Positions 1 through 12,785 are shown, counted from the stretch's first letter. The stretch: 64,000 nt of DNA from Rutidosis leptorrhynchoides (GCF_046630445.1 NC_092341.1:33684501-33748500), one strand, 5' to 3'. Translations and numbers: made by a program. The notes: generated from the sequence alone by a model not told the origin.

Positions 1-2045
1 TGAACTTGTTTTCGTGTCATGATTCTGCTTCAAGAACTTCGAGCCATCCAAGGATCCATTGAAGCTAGATCCATTTTTCTCTTTTCCAGTAGGTTTATCC
101 AAGGAAATTAAGGTAGTAATGATGTTCATAACATCATTCGATTCATACATATAAAGCTATCTTATTCGAAGGTTTAAACTTGTAATCACTAGAACATAGT
201 TTAGTTAATTCTAAACTTGTTCGCAAACAAAAGTTAATCCTTCTAACTTGACTTTTAAAATCAACTAAACACATGTTCTATATCTATATGATATGCTAAC
301 TTAATGATTTAAAACCTGGAAACACGAAAAACACCGTAAAACCGGATTTACGCCGTCGTAGTAACACCGCGGGCTGTTTTGGGTTAGTTAATTAAAAACT
401 ATGATAAACTTTGATTTAAAAGTTGTTATTCTGAGAAAATGATTTTTATTATGAACATGAAACTATATCCAAAAATTATGGTTAAACTCAAAGTGGAAGT
501 ATGTTTTCTAAAATGGTCATCTAGACGTCGTTCTTTCGACTGAAATGACTACCTTTACAAAAACGACTTGTAACTTATTTTTCCGACTATAAACCTATAC
601 TTTTTCTGTTTAGATTCATAAAATAGAGTTCAATATGAAACCATAGCAATTTGATTCACTCAAAACGGATTTAAAATGAAGAAGTTATGGGTAAAACAAG
701 ATTGGATAATTTTTCTCATTTTAGCTACGTGAAAATTGGTAACAAATCTATTCCAACCATAACTTAATCAACTTGTATTGTATATTATGTAATCTTGAGA
801 TACCATAGACACGTATACAATGTTTCGACCTATCATGTCGACACATCTATATATATTTCGGAACAACCATAGACACTCTATATGTGAATGTTGGAGTTAG
901 CTATACAGGGTTGAGGTTGATTCCAAAATATATATAGTTTGAGTTGTGATCAATACTGAGATACGTATACACTGGGTCGTGGATTGATTCAAGATAATAT
1001 TTATCGATTTATTTCTGTACATCTAACTGTGGACAACTAGTTATAGGTTACTAACGAGGACAGCTGACTTAATAAACTTAAAACATCAAAATATATTAAA
1101 AGTGTTGTAAATATATTTTGAACATACTTTAATATATATGTATATATTGTTATAGGTTCGTGAATCAACAGTGGCCAAGTCTTACTTCCCGACGAAGTAA
1201 AAATCTGTGAAAGTGAGTTATAGTCCCACTTTTAAAATCTAATATTTTTGGGATGAGAATACATGCAGGTTTTATAAATGATTTACAAAATAGACACAAG
1301 TACGTGAAACTACATTCTATGGTTGAATTATCGAAATCGAATATGCCCCTTTTTATTAAGTCTGGTAATCTAAGAATTAGGAAACAGACACCCTAATTGA
1401 CGCGAATCCTAAAGATAGATCTATTGGGCTTAACAAACCCCATCCAAAGTACCGGATGCTTTAGTACTTCGAAATTTATATCATATCCGAAGGGTGTCCC
1501 GGAATGATGGGGATATTCTTATATATGCATCTTGTTAATGTCGGTTACCAGGTGTTCACCATATGAATGATTTTTATCTCTATGTATGGGATGTGTATTG
1601 AAATATGAAATCTTGTGGTCTATTGTTACGATTTGATATATATAGGTTAAACCTATAACTCACCAACATTTTTGTTGACGTTTTAAGCATGTTTATTCTC
1701 AGGTGATTATTAAGAGCTTCCGCTGTCGCATACTTAAATAAGGACAAGATTTGGAGTCCATGCTTGTATGATATTGTGTAAAAACTGCATTCAAGAAACT
1801 TATTTTGTTGTAACATATTTGTATTGTAAACCATTATGTAATGGTCGTGTGTAAACAGGATATTTTAGATTATCATTATTTGATAATCTACGTAAAGCTT
1901 TTTAAACCTTTATTGATGAAATAAAGGTTATGGTTTGTTTAAAAATGAATGCAGTCTTTGAAAAACGTCTCATATAGAGGTCAAAACCTCGCAACGAAAT
2001 CAATTAATATGGAACGTTTTTAATCAATAAGAACGGGACATTTCA
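1..2045 (+). mobile_element. Partial Tekay-like LTR (T1), U5 end
   Basis: This is an LTR in transcription sense whose 5' part lies left of the window. It ends GGGACATTTCA at 2045. It is the near-identical inverted counterpart of 8638-10690 in solo LTR C, and a more distant relative of both T2 LTRs. It contains a donor-like GTGAGT at 1213 and an acceptor-like TTATTCTCAG ending at 1702, a pair shared with other LTRs here. The U5 end lies about 340 bp beyond the acceptor. No protein is expected: an 84-codon antisense frame at 1580-1834 is judged incidental. The sequence after 2045 (CCTTT) is not a PBS, so this is a solo LTR or the 3' LTR of an element lying to the left. Confidence 0.85.
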
Positions 2046-2080
2046 CCTTTTGCGCATTATTAACATGTACGTTCTGCAGA

Positions 2081-2667
2081 AACACTTGTACCCACAAGGC
2101 AACTACTATGATACAGTTTTTATTTTGTTATTATTATTTTTTTTTCTCCTCCTCATTCTCCCCTACAAATTTTATTAAAGGACTCTATAAAAACGTTGGC
2201 CCTATTTTTTTAAACTATTTTTATCAAAAAAAAAAACGTTATGTTCACTTCTTATTTTGTTATTTTTACCCTTATTTTTCCCTATAAATTTTCCTAAACA
2301 TTGCAAAAAAAAATTCTACATGATGGCGCGACATCGCGCGCAGTCTAAAACTGGTTATTACTATATTACATAAGCAAAAACACTTGTACCCACAAGGCAA
2401 CTGCTATGGTACAGTTTTTTTTTTTAATTCTTCTCCTCATTCTCCCCTACAAATTTTATTAAAGGACTGTATAAAAACGTTGGCCCTATTTTTTTTAAAC
2501 TAATTTTCATCAAAAAAACGTTATGTTCACTTTTTATTTTGTTATTTTTACCCTTTTTTTTCCTACAAATTTTCCTAAACATTGTAAAAGAAAAAACTGT
2601 TTCCTAAACATTGTAAAAGAAAAAACTGGCGCGACAACACTAGTTATTACTATATTACATAAGAATA
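2081..2667. repeat. Tandem duplication, about 298-bp unit, two copies
   Basis: Unit 1 (2081-2378) and unit 2 (2379-2667) both begin AACACTTGTACCCACAAGGC and carry the same series of blocks (CTCATTCTCCCCTACAAA, AAAAACGTTGGCCCTA). Both end near TTATTACTATATTACATAAG. Unit 2 holds a further 28-bp internal duplication (TTTCCTAAACATTGTAAAAG, about 2570-2627). The units differ by small indels in T and A runs. No coding potential was seen. The flank at 2668-2778 is unremarkable single-copy-looking sequence. Confidence 0.85.
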
Positions 2668-2775
2668 AGATGGCTTACGGTTAAGGTTAATGGTGATGGA
2701 TTGGTGGTCAAAGAGTCGGTACCTTCAATTGTCTTTTACTAGAAAAAGATACCAAAAAAGAGAGAGTGATAGATT

Positions 2776-2778
<3 letters not shown>

Positions 2779-2816
<38 letters not shown>

Positions 2817-3045
2817 GAGGAACCCCCTAGCGACGAGCCATAATGGCTCCCCTCTAGTTGGTAAACCCCGGGTAAACGGCAAGCCAGACCTCCACCGCTA
2901 CCAGGCAAAGCATCCTCTAGTCAATCAGTCACTAAATGGAGCTCGTCCCAAAGTATTTGCCTTGAAAGAAATCGAACCCGTGACCTCTTGCTTGGATGAT
3001 GAAAAGAAAAGCAGATTTTAATGTTCAACCAAAGACACACGCAAT
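2779..3045 (-). mobile_element. Probable tRNA-derived SINE-like retroposon
   Basis: A 36-nt T run at 2779-2814 would be the poly(A) tail of a minus-strand retroposon. Toward the right, the minus strand carries GGTTCGATTTC (about 2980), one base off the tRNA B-box consensus, inside AGGTCACGGGTTCGATTT, a context common in plant tRNA-related SINEs. A weak A-box candidate (TGGTTGAACAT) lies about 45 nt upstream. I could not find a target-site duplication, so the right boundary is approximate and the class is tentative. Sequence between 3046 and 3262 shows nothing recognisable. Confidence 0.45.
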
Positions 3046-3262
3046 ACTATCATTGGAAATGGAAATGTCTTCTCTTATCGTACATGTAAGTACGTAATTG
3101 ATGCACATTTTTAGTAAATGTATAAAAAGATTTCTATTCAAACTCGTCGAGAAAGAGGGTATTCTAATTTCATATGTACATGTCGAGCCTAAGTGGGTTA
3201 TACAATAAAGCGTTCACCTTTTGGGATGCACAAATATCATTATCCTATAGATATGTTTTTAA

Positions 3263-4370
3263 TTTTTTTTTTTTAACAACAAACTTTAAATAATACTCAA
3301 ACCCCCCTCGAGTAGCTAGGGGTAAAAAACCGATGTTTACAAAGGCTTTGAAAGCTAAACGTTCCAACTTACATCAAATTTTCTCTAATATTTAAAGAAT
3401 ACGAACAATTACAAACAAAGTTAAAAAGTAGAGTTTTCTTCATATCATCACCGGAAAAGAGAACACTATTTCTGTATCTCCAAACGTGTCACACTAACGC
3501 TGCAAAAATAACATTTACTTTGGTCTTCGATTTTTCTTTGGCTCTCCAGTTGTCGATCCAAGACAACACCTCTGTCCAATTCGCAAATGTAGGGATAGGA
3601 AGCCCAATCCATATACGAACTATCCGCCATAATTCTGTTGCAACATTACAATCAAACAAAACGTGATGTATCGACTCGATACCTTGATGACACAAGGCGC
3701 ATCTAACGTCCTCGATCTCCAAACCTCTTCTCGATAATTTTTTTCAAGTAAAAAACTTGCCCATAGTTAGTCTTTATAGAAATATATTAATATTTCGAGG
3801 TAGGCATTTAACCAAACTGTAATTCAACTTTAACGAAGGGAGTAAAATATCATCTATGACTCGCATATTGTTTACCAAATATATTGTCTCCCCTTGTAGC
3901 ACCCATTGTCAATAGTCCATACCTCCTGAAACAATCACTTCACCCACCTCGTTCATTAATTCATGAAATTTAACAGTATTCCTTGGTCCTAATTCACAGA
4001 CCCACGACCAACACCGTCCATCGTTTAAGAATCTATTTGCGAGACAACAATTTCATCGGCCTCCAAGTGGAACAATCTCGGATATTTGTATTCTAACGCA
4101 CCATCACCCCTCCAATTATCTTTCCAAAATCGATCGATCTCCCATTACCAACTTTCATGGGAATAACATTACTTGGTAAGAGACCTTTATTTTTTACATT
4201 TTCAGATGTTCGCCCAATATTATTTTATAGACCATTGCAACCCGTTTTGTTATCATCGAGCCCTGCAAGCGGTCCATGTAAAGCTTTCAAAATCGACACC
4301 CATAATGATTTTGGTTTTGTAAAAAATCACCAAATCCATTTAAAAAGGAGACCATGTAAGACCCGATTAT
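3263..4370 (-). pseudogene. LINE (L1-type) ORF2 C-terminal remnant
   Basis: On the minus strand, short frames separated by stops and frameshifts together resemble the end of plant L1 ORF2, after the RT domain. Around 4150-4090 the frame reads VGNGRSIDFWKDNWRGDG, typical of the region before the RT-linked zinc-binding domain. An uninterrupted piece at 3722-3489 contains CALCHQGIESIHHVLFDC and ELWRIV, matching the zf-RVT family (C-x2-C ... H ... C). A T run at 3263-3274 may be the poly(A) tail. The 5' part (RT, endonuclease, ORF1) is absent, as is usual for 5'-truncated LINE insertions. It encodes nothing functional. Confidence 0.8.
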
Positions 4371-4404
4371 CTACTATACAGAAGTGTAAATAGGGTACAT
4401 AATG

Positions 4405-5320
4405 TGACGCCCCGTACAAAATCAACGTGTACGGATTATCAACAACAGGATCATTACATGGTTACAACGCTACATGCTGTTTAAAACAAGTTTTGCATTC
4501 ATGAAAAGATAACTTCAATTGTTTTACAAAAGATAACGTGACACAAAGGTCGTTACAAAACCATTATTCAAAATAACATAAGTTGCGAATGCAAAGTAAA
4601 AATTTCATGATTGAGACATCTCTAAGTAATGCAGCGGAAGTCTAACACAACGAGTCTGTAACAGCAGGTCTATAACACCAAGACTATACAGCAAGTCTAA
4701 CAGCGGAAGCAACAACGTCTAAGCACCTGAGAAATACATGCTTAAAAAGTCAACACGAATGTTGGTGAGCTATAGTTTGTTTGTAATCAGTAATGTAATG
4801 TAGACCACGAAATTTTGTATTCAAAACAGTATGAAAAGTATATGCTTAACCGTGGGCACCCGGTAACTAACTTAACGTATTATTGCCCCTAAAAGTACAC
4901 TTGATGAGTGCGTCTGTTTACGAAGTATTAAACACCCGTTGAATGCTAGCGTGACTAGCCCGAGTGGGGATGTAAAACCCTATGGATCCATATCTAAGAT
5001 TCGCGTTCACCGGTTCATAAACCAATGACTAAACGTTACCGTGCTAAGGGGAATCTTTGTGCCGTTATGTCACCCACACATATATAAAGTTTAAGTACTC
5101 GTGTCTAGTATGTAAAAACATAAAAAGCGCATGTATTCTCAATCCCAAAAATAGTAAAGTATAAAAGGGAGCTATAACTCACAATGAATAAGCAATAAGA
5201 GTCGATATGAAAATTATGCAAGTAGTAAGTCGGTTCGAAAGGTCGTCAACCTAAGTCAAAGGTCACTAAGTCAGTATATTGTCCCCAAAGGTTTAAAAGT
5301 AAATAAATTAAGTCTTAAGT

Positions 5321-5352
<32 letters not shown>

Positions 5353-5799
5353 ACGTAAAAAGTAACGTAAGTTATCAACAAAATAGAGATCAAAACAAAA
5401 GGCTGACTTCGGACAGTGGCTACGACCTCTATACAAACCGAAATACGCGTGGTCAGTGGCCAAGGCTCCGTATGTGAGTCCTCTAACCGCTGTCTAATTT
5501 TCAGATCCTAACTCGATGTCGTTTGACCGTGGCGACGGTTCAAGCGCGAGTAGGTCAGAATTTTTTCAGCACGTTGTTACAAAGGCGTAGTGATTTTCGG
5601 AAGGCTATAAATCCTAAATCGTATATCTGATTTACGTGAGTCTTAAACGAAAAGTCATCTACTCGAAACGAACTATGTGAAAATCAACTTTCCAGAAGTT
5701 CCAGGAGTCTGATCAGACCCCGAAAAATAGTAAACAAGTGCTCCGGTGGGTTTCTTGGTGCTTGATGCTCATCACGGTTCTCATCCTTGATGCGTGTAA
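4405..5799 (-). mobile_element. LTR A, U5-side segment (Tekay-like)
   Basis: It starts TGACGCCCCGTAC on the plus strand, so in sense it ends GGGGCGTCA. It shares blocks with T1, C and T2: the acceptor-like TTTCTCAG at 4728-4727 followed by GCTTCCGCTG, the CACCAACAT box, and a donor-like GTGAGT at 5182. It is otherwise strongly diverged from them, so it is another family of the same lineage. It continues at 12912 after the B insertion, as the shared TGTAA at 5795-5799 and 12907-12911 shows. The start could be 4403 instead of 4405, since the outer target duplication is not visible. Confidence 0.7.
5321..5353. repeat. (ATC)n microsatellite
   Basis: About eleven consecutive ATC triplets lie inside LTR A. 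There is no coding frame around them. Confidence 0.95.
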
Positions 5800-8239
5800 T
5801 GTAACATCCCGCATTTTTCCGTTAAATTTATTTTTAACACCGTCTTTTTTTTAGATAATATCTTTCGTTATCTAAATTCGTATCTTTCGTTAACTAACGT
5901 TTTAATATTCCCGTTATTTAATTATAACATCGCTCGTTAATTTGCGTTTTTAAAATATTCGTTCGGTTAATTCACGCACCCGCTTTTAAACTTGAGGGAC
6001 CGAAGTTGCCAAGTGGGTAAAGTGGTGACTAGGTCAACTAGTCAACCACTTCACCACCACCACTCATTCAACCTCCTCTTTCTCTTTTCTTACTTCCCTT
6101 TTTCTCTCCATCTCAAGAACACACACTAACACCCATTTCACAAAATCATCATCTAAATCATTTCAAGGAAGCTTACAACAAAACGATTTGTACTTTTGGA
6201 ATCCTCTCATCACCCTCTACATTTTGGTACCAATTTCATCTCGTTTGGGTAACATTTCTAAAACTCTAGATTTCATGTTCTTAGTGTTTTTGACTTGAAA
6301 TGGTGTTAGTTAGTGTCTATGACTCGTGTCTAGCATGAATATATGATTTAATTGCCCGATCTTGTTGTTTTGCATAAACTAGCATGAACTTAAAATGGGT
6401 TTGTTTAATCTTGAGTTTTGAGTGATTAAATGTTGTTTAAATGTTAAAGTTCATGTATTAAATGTGTTACTAGCATCATTAGCTTCAATTTGATGTGTTG
6501 GTTGATTTAGAAAAGCTTCATTTGCAAAATGGTTGAATTCATGATTTTGGTTAGGGTTTGATGAACTTTAAAACGAACTTTTGACGCATTGAATGCTATG
6601 AAATGTTGTTAGTAAGTATTTAGTTGTATTGTATGTTTCATTACCTTCAAAACGGCGTATCGTATGTGTAAATTGGATTCCCGAGTCAAGAAATGCGTTT
6701 TATGAACTTGAAACTTCGATTTTGAACATTTGACGATCATTTTTTGAGGTTTTCATTGTTGTTAATGATGGATCTGATTCATGAAATGTGTTTAGTTGTA
6801 TTCCTTGTTAAATTACCTTTCCAACGATATAAGATAAGTGTTTTGAATGTTTACGGTTCATAAGTTATGATCGTTTGAAGTTGGATTCGTGCTTGAGTGT
6901 CCACAAAAACTGCCAGACTTGCTGAACAGGCATACTGAGTGCCGCTCAAGGTTCTGGAGCGCCGCTCCAGGCCCCGGCTGTCCAAAAAAGTCCATTTTCG
7001 TTTATTCTAAGTATGCTACGCACCCCTGATCAACATGAAACTTGGACAACATGCTTATATATGATTAAAAACCTCAGAAAAATAGTTCGGGACCCGACCC
7101 GACCCCGTTGACTTTTTCGTTGACTTTGATCAAGTTTGACTTTTAGTCAAACTTAACCAAACACTTTTGCAATCGTTATAACGTGCTTTTATACTTGATT
7201 CTTGCATGAAACTTGACAACGTGATTCACATGCTATATATTCGAGTAGTAACGAGCCATAGGACTAATTGAACACATTTTGCCCGACCTTGTCGTAACTG
7301 GTTAATTGATACAACTTACTTGTTTAGGTTAAGGCTAAGCAACTTTCATGCACACGTTTACTTTGTGAAGTACATTTATACTCGTGCACTCGAGGTGAGA
7401 TCATAGTCCCACCTTTTCAACAACCTTTATACTTTTAAAATCGTGGGCTGAGAAACATATACTTTGTTACATCTTGTACTAAATTTTATGCTTTGAACAA
7501 AAGTACGAAAATAAATATTCCACAGCGAGTTTGAACAAAAATCCTCAATTCAATTATCATTAGTTGCACTTACGGGTGTAAGCGTGAACTTATGTTGTGT
7601 GGATCCATGCGGGCTAGACGTGCCCTCATTCGGACGGTTCGCTACCGTCGGCGGATGAAATATATTTTCGATTTTAGTGTATGTTCTAACACTACGTAAC
7701 AGGGTACCAAACAGTAAAGTCTTGATAATTGGGTGCTCGTGAACATACTTTTGGAATGCAAACGATTTGGATAAATCAATGTTATGGAAATACAAAATCT
7801 TGTGGTTCAAAAACAACGTTTATAAATACAACTATGATTTCACCAACATTTTTCGTTGACAGTTTTCTATATGTTTCTCAGGTTCATACATGACTATTTG
7901 ATACATGCTTCCGCGTACACTCATACTTGCTTGGGGTCAAGCATACATGCATACACTCTGATTACTTGCTTGGAGTCAAGCATACATACATACTTACGCT
8001 ATTTATAGCAACTGTGATTTTAAACTAATTATGTCGCAAGTTATTTCATTCATACTTTATAACTCTTGTAAACTTAAACTTTTTGTCGAACCGTTTGGTA
8101 AACTAAACTTTGCAAGTCTTGTACGTTTCAAATGAATGCGACATAATTTTGGTCAAACGCGTCTCATATAGGGACTATGACCACGCAACGGGACCTAAGT
8201 TAACGGCGCCGTCAATGACGATTTTGTTGGGTCACTACA
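5800..8239 (+). mobile_element. 5' LTR of element B
   Basis: The LTR is 2440 bp. It begins TGTAACATCCCGC and ends GGGTCACTACA, directly before the PBS. A CT-rich leader-like stretch at about 6055-6120 suggests that transcription starts near there, although I see no clear TATA box. That would give a short U3 and a very long R-U5. A donor-like GAG|GTGAGA (7395) and acceptor-like GTTTCTCAG (ending 7881) match those in T1, A and T2. The last 118 bp recur at 12786-12906, which confirms the LTR end. Confidence 0.9.
6936..6970. repeat. Pair of GC-rich palindromes in B LTR
   Basis: TGAGTGCCGCTCA (6936-6948) is an imperfect palindrome. CTGGAGCGCCGCTCCAG (6954-6970) has perfect 8-bp arms around one base. 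They stand out in a strongly AT-rich LTR and resemble in style the paired palindromes of the Athila elements N, M and P. Confidence 0.8.
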
Positions 8240-8241
8240 GA

Positions 8242-8253
8242 TGGTATCAGAGC
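8242..8253 (+). other. Primer-binding site of element B (tRNA-iMet type)
   Basis: TGGTATCAGAGC begins two bases after the LTR end CTACA. This is the standard plant LTR-element PBS complementary to initiator tRNA-Met. It fixes the 5' LTR boundary and the plus-strand orientation. Confidence 0.92.
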
Positions 8254-8637
8254 GTTGGTTGTAGGGATCTAGGATATGCATTAGTGTGTCTGACAGAGTC
8301 GTTGGGATGCATTAGTGAATCTAGACTACAACCGGATAGTTAGCCATTGCATTCTGACATACATTTGCTATAGATAGCACTTACTTGACTACTTGTGCAT
8401 TATACTTGAATCATTCTTAGGCAAACTTCTTAATGGTACCAAGTTTTCATCATACGAATCCGTATTCTACCCCTTTCTGGTAACACACGTAAATTCGAGA
8501 TTCATACGCACAAGGATGACGACGACTTCGTTAGTCACTTTAGATCGGGAACTCTGACTCCTTGGTTGTTATTCACCCCGTCTCATCTTACCATCCACAA
8601 GTGTTGTAAAGTTACCATCACTACTCTAGGTGAGTAT

Positions 8638-11600
8638 TGAAATGTCCCGTTCTTATTGATTACAAACGTTCCATATTAATTGATTTCGTTGCAAGGTTTT
8701 GACCTCTATATGAGACGTTTTTCAAAGACTGCATTCATTTTAAAACAAACCATAACCTTTATTTCATCAATAAAGGTTTAAAAAGCTTTACGTAGATTAT
8801 CAAATAATGATAATCTAAAATATCCTGTTTACACACGACCATTACATAATGGTTTACAATACAAATATGTTACAACAAAATAAGTTTCTTGAATGCAGTT
8901 TTTACACAATATCATATAAGCATGGACTCCAAATCTCGTCCTTATTTAAGTATGCGACAGCGGAAGCTCTTAATAATCACCTGAGAATAAACATGCTTAA
9001 AACGTCAACAAAAATGTTGGTGAATTATAGGTTTAACCTATATATATCAAATCATAATAATAGACAACAAGATTTCATATTTCAATACACATCCCATACA
9101 TAGAGATAAAAATCATTCATATGGTGAATACCTGGTAACCGACATTAACAAGATGCATATATAAAAATATCCCCATCATTCCGGGACACCCTTCGGATAT
9201 GATATAAATTTCGAAGTACTAAAGCATCCGGTACTTTGGATGGGGTTTGTTAGGCCCAATAGATCTATCTTTAGGATTCGCGTCAATTAGGGTGTCTGTT
9301 CCCTAATTCTTAGATTACCAGACTTAATAAAAAGGGGCATATTCAATTTCGATAATTCAACCATAGAATGTAGTTTCACCTACTTGTGTCTATTTTGTAA
9401 ATCATTTATAAAACCTGCATGTATTCTCATCCCAAAAATATTAGATTTTAAAAGTGGGACTATAACTCACTTTCACAGATTTTTACTTCGTTGGGAAGTA
9501 AGACTTGGCCACTGGTTGATTCACGAACCTATAACAATATATACATATATATCAAAGTATGTTCAAAATATATTTACAACACTTTTAATATATTTTAATG
9601 TTTTAAGTTTATTAAGTCAGCTGTCCTCGTTAGTAACCTACAACTAGTTGTCCACAGTTAGATGTACAGAAATAAATCGATAAATATTATCTTGAATCAA
9701 TCCACGACCCAGTGTATACATATCTCAGTATTGATCACAACTCAAACTATATATATTTTGGAATCAACCTCAACCCTGTATAGCTAACTCCAATATTCAC
9801 ATATAGAGTGTCTATGGTTGTTCCGAAATATATATAGATGTGTCGACATGATAGGTCGAAACATTGTATACGTGTCTATGGTATCTCAAGATTACATAAT
9901 ATACAATACAAGTTGATTAAGTTATGGTTGGAATAGATTTGTTACCAATTTTCACGTAGCTAAAATGAGAAAAATTATCCAATCTTGTTTTACCCATAAC
10001 TTCTTCATTTTAAATCCATTTTGAGTGAATCAAATTGCTATGGTTTCATATTGAACTCTATTTTATGAATCTAAACAGAAAAAGTATAGGTTTATAGTCA
10101 GAAAAATAAGTTACAAGTCGTTTTTGTAAAGGTAGTCATTTCAGTCGAAAGAACGACGTCTAGATGACCATTTTAGAAAACACACTTCCACTTTGAGTTT
10201 AACCATAATTTTTGGATATAGTTTCATGTTCATAATAAAAATCATTTTCTCAGAATAACAACTTTTAAATCAAAGTTTATCATAGTTTTTAATTAACTAA
10301 CCCAAAACAGCCCGCGGTGTTACTACGACGGCGTAAATCCGGTTTTACGGTGTTTTTCGTGTTTCCAGGTTTTAAATCATTAAGTTAGCATATCAAATAG
10401 ATATAGAACATGTGTTTAGTTGATTTTAAAAGTCAATTTAGAAGGATTAACTTTTGTTTGCGAACAAGTTTAGAATTAACTAAACTATGTTCTAGTGATT
10501 ACAAGTTTAAACCTTCGAATAAGATAGCTTTATATGTATGAATCGAATGATGTTATGAACATCATTAATAACTTAAGTTCCTTGGATAAACCTACTGGAA
10601 AATAGAAAAATGGATTTAGCTTCAACGGATCCTTGGATGGCTCGAAGTTCTTGAAGCAGAATCATGACACGAAAACAAGTTCAAGTAAGATCATCACTTG
10701 AAATAAGATTGTTATAGTTATAGAAATTGAACCAAAGTTTGAATATGATTATTACCTTGTATTAGAATGATAACCTACTGTAAGAAACAAAGATTTCTTG
10801 AGGTTGGATGATCACCTTACAAGATTGGAAGTGAGCTAGCAAACTTGAAAGTATTCTTGATTTTATGTAACTAGAACTTGTAGAATTTATGAAGAACACT
10901 TAGAACTTGAAGATAGAACTTGAGAGAGATCAATTAGATGAAGAAAATTGAAGAATGAAAGTGTTTGTAGGTGTTTTTGGTCGTTGGTGTATGGATTAGA
11001 TATAAAGGATATGTAATTTTGTTTTCATGTAAATAAGTCATGAATGATTACTCATATTTTTGTAATTTTATGAGATATTTCATGCTAGTTGCCAAATGAT
11101 GGTTCCCACATGTGTTAGGTGACTCACATGGGCTGCTAATAGCTGATCATTGGAGTGTATATACCAATAGTACATACATCTAAAAGCTGTGTATTGTACG
11201 AGTACGAATACGGGTGCATACGAGTAGAATTGTTGATGAAACTGAACGAGGATGTAATTGTAAGCATTTTTGTTAAGTAGAAGTATTTTGATAAGTGTAT
11301 TGAAGTCTTTCAAAAGTGTATAAATACATATTAAAACACTACATGTATATACATTTTAACTGAGTCGTTAAGTCATCGTTAGTCGTTACATGTGAGTGTT
11401 GTTTTGAAACCTTTAGGTTAACGATCTTGTTAAATGTTGTTAACCCAATGTTTATAATATCAAATGAGATTTTAAATTATTATATTATCATGATATTATC
11501 ATGTATGAATATCTCTTAATATGATATATATACATTAAATGTCTTTACAACGATAATCGTTACATATATGTCTCGTTTAAAAATCATTAAGTTAGTAGTC

Positions 11601-11887
11601 TTGTTTTTACATATGTAGTTCATTGTTAATATACTTAATGATATGTTTACTTATCATAGTATCATGTTAACTATATATATATCCATATATATGTCATCAT
11701 ATAGTTTTTACAAGTTTTAACGTTCGTGAATCACCGGTCAACTTGGGTGGTCAATTGTCTATATGAAACATATTTCAATTAATCAAGTCTTAACAAGTTT
11801 GATTGCTTAACATGTTGGAAACATTTAATCATGTAAATATCAATCTCAATTAATATATATAAACATGGAAAAGTTCAGGTCACTACA
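8638..11887 (-). mobile_element. Solo LTR C (Tekay-like)
   Basis: A 3250-bp LTR begins TGAAATGTCCCG and ends GGTCACTACA on the plus strand, so its sense is minus. A perfect target duplication AGTAT (8633-8637 and 11888-11892) flanks it directly, with no internal region. It is therefore a solo LTR formed by LTR-LTR recombination. It is closest to T1 (inverted) and related to the T2 LTRs, but has one copy of a U3 block that is duplicated in T2. A 77-codon sense frame at 11080-11313 is also open in both T2 LTRs. Confidence 0.95.
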
Positions 11888-12785
11888 AGTATCTTCATCA
11901 ATTTTTATCGCTACGGTTACGTACTACTCATTATCATAATTCGTTACTCTTTTCGTACCTAAATGCATTATTGTTTGACTTGAACCACAATGACGTGAAC
12001 CATCATTTATACATTTCCCTCAGGAAACGCTTCTTCAGAGTTGCACAAATTCTTTCGATTCAATACGAGTCATGTTAGAGACGTTGTTACACTTGGTTAA
12101 TTTTAAATCTTCACGATTACACGAACTTGATTCTATGGAGTGATGTGGGAATGAATGTATGAGTTAGCATAATATAACGACACTTGATCAACGTAGTTAT
12201 ATTATGGTAAGTCATACCAAAGTTCTAATGACACGTGAGGGTGATTGGATTCAATCAACCTAATCACCACCATGTGCCATGTACATGACTTCATTTTTTT
12301 TGTTGGATATCCGAAAACTCCGAGAATACTGATAACAACCATACCAGGGACACACCTTCGATTATTGTCGAACCATATTTATGCTTCTAAATGAACGACA
12401 AATTCTTTCGACTTCAAACATATGTTACACGTGTATACTATCTCGTTCTTGCACAGTTTTATCGACGAACTACAAAATGCTTGGTATGCTCATATCGAGG
12501 CGGAAACTTCTCTTGCATTACACTCGTACTTCTGTATAAGGAAATCTTTTATTCTAAATTCTCAATGGAGAGAGAGACCTTTCACGTTATACTAGTATTT
12601 GCGCGAAGGTGAATAGTCCTAACGAACGTTTTCGAAAACGGATAAATCTTTCGCGGCGCGAATTTCTTGAGAGACTTGTTCTAACTAACGTTTTCAAGTC
12701 CTAACGAACTTGTTCAATATACTTTAAATAAATGTACATCGTTTCGGATCGAGATCCTCGTTTCACTTCTAGATTTCAGAGTGCC
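11888..12785 (+). other. Remnant internal sequence of element B
   Basis: This continues the B internal region from 8254-8637 after the AGTAT duplication. I see no gag or pol motif in any frame. A 73-codon plus-strand frame at 12391-12612 has no recognisable domain. It could be untranslated leader or trailer, or strongly decayed coding sequence. Confidence 0.5.

Noticed and set aside
1580..1834. 84-codon minus-strand frame, also at 8849-9103 on the plus strand
   Set aside because: It is antisense to the LTR and shared only because T1 and C are near-identical copies. The related T2 LTRs break it and no domain is visible.
2779..2814. T run as a Pol III terminator or sequencing artefact
   Set aside because: The tRNA B-box-like sequence to its right on the minus strand makes a retroposon poly(A) tail the better reading.
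2970..2995. tRNA gene suggested by GGTTCGATTTC
   Set aside because: No cloverleaf, acceptor stem or anticodon arm could be placed around it.
5321..5353. CRISPR-like or His-coding repeat in ATC tract
   Set aside because: Simple trinucleotide repeat without spacers or open frame.
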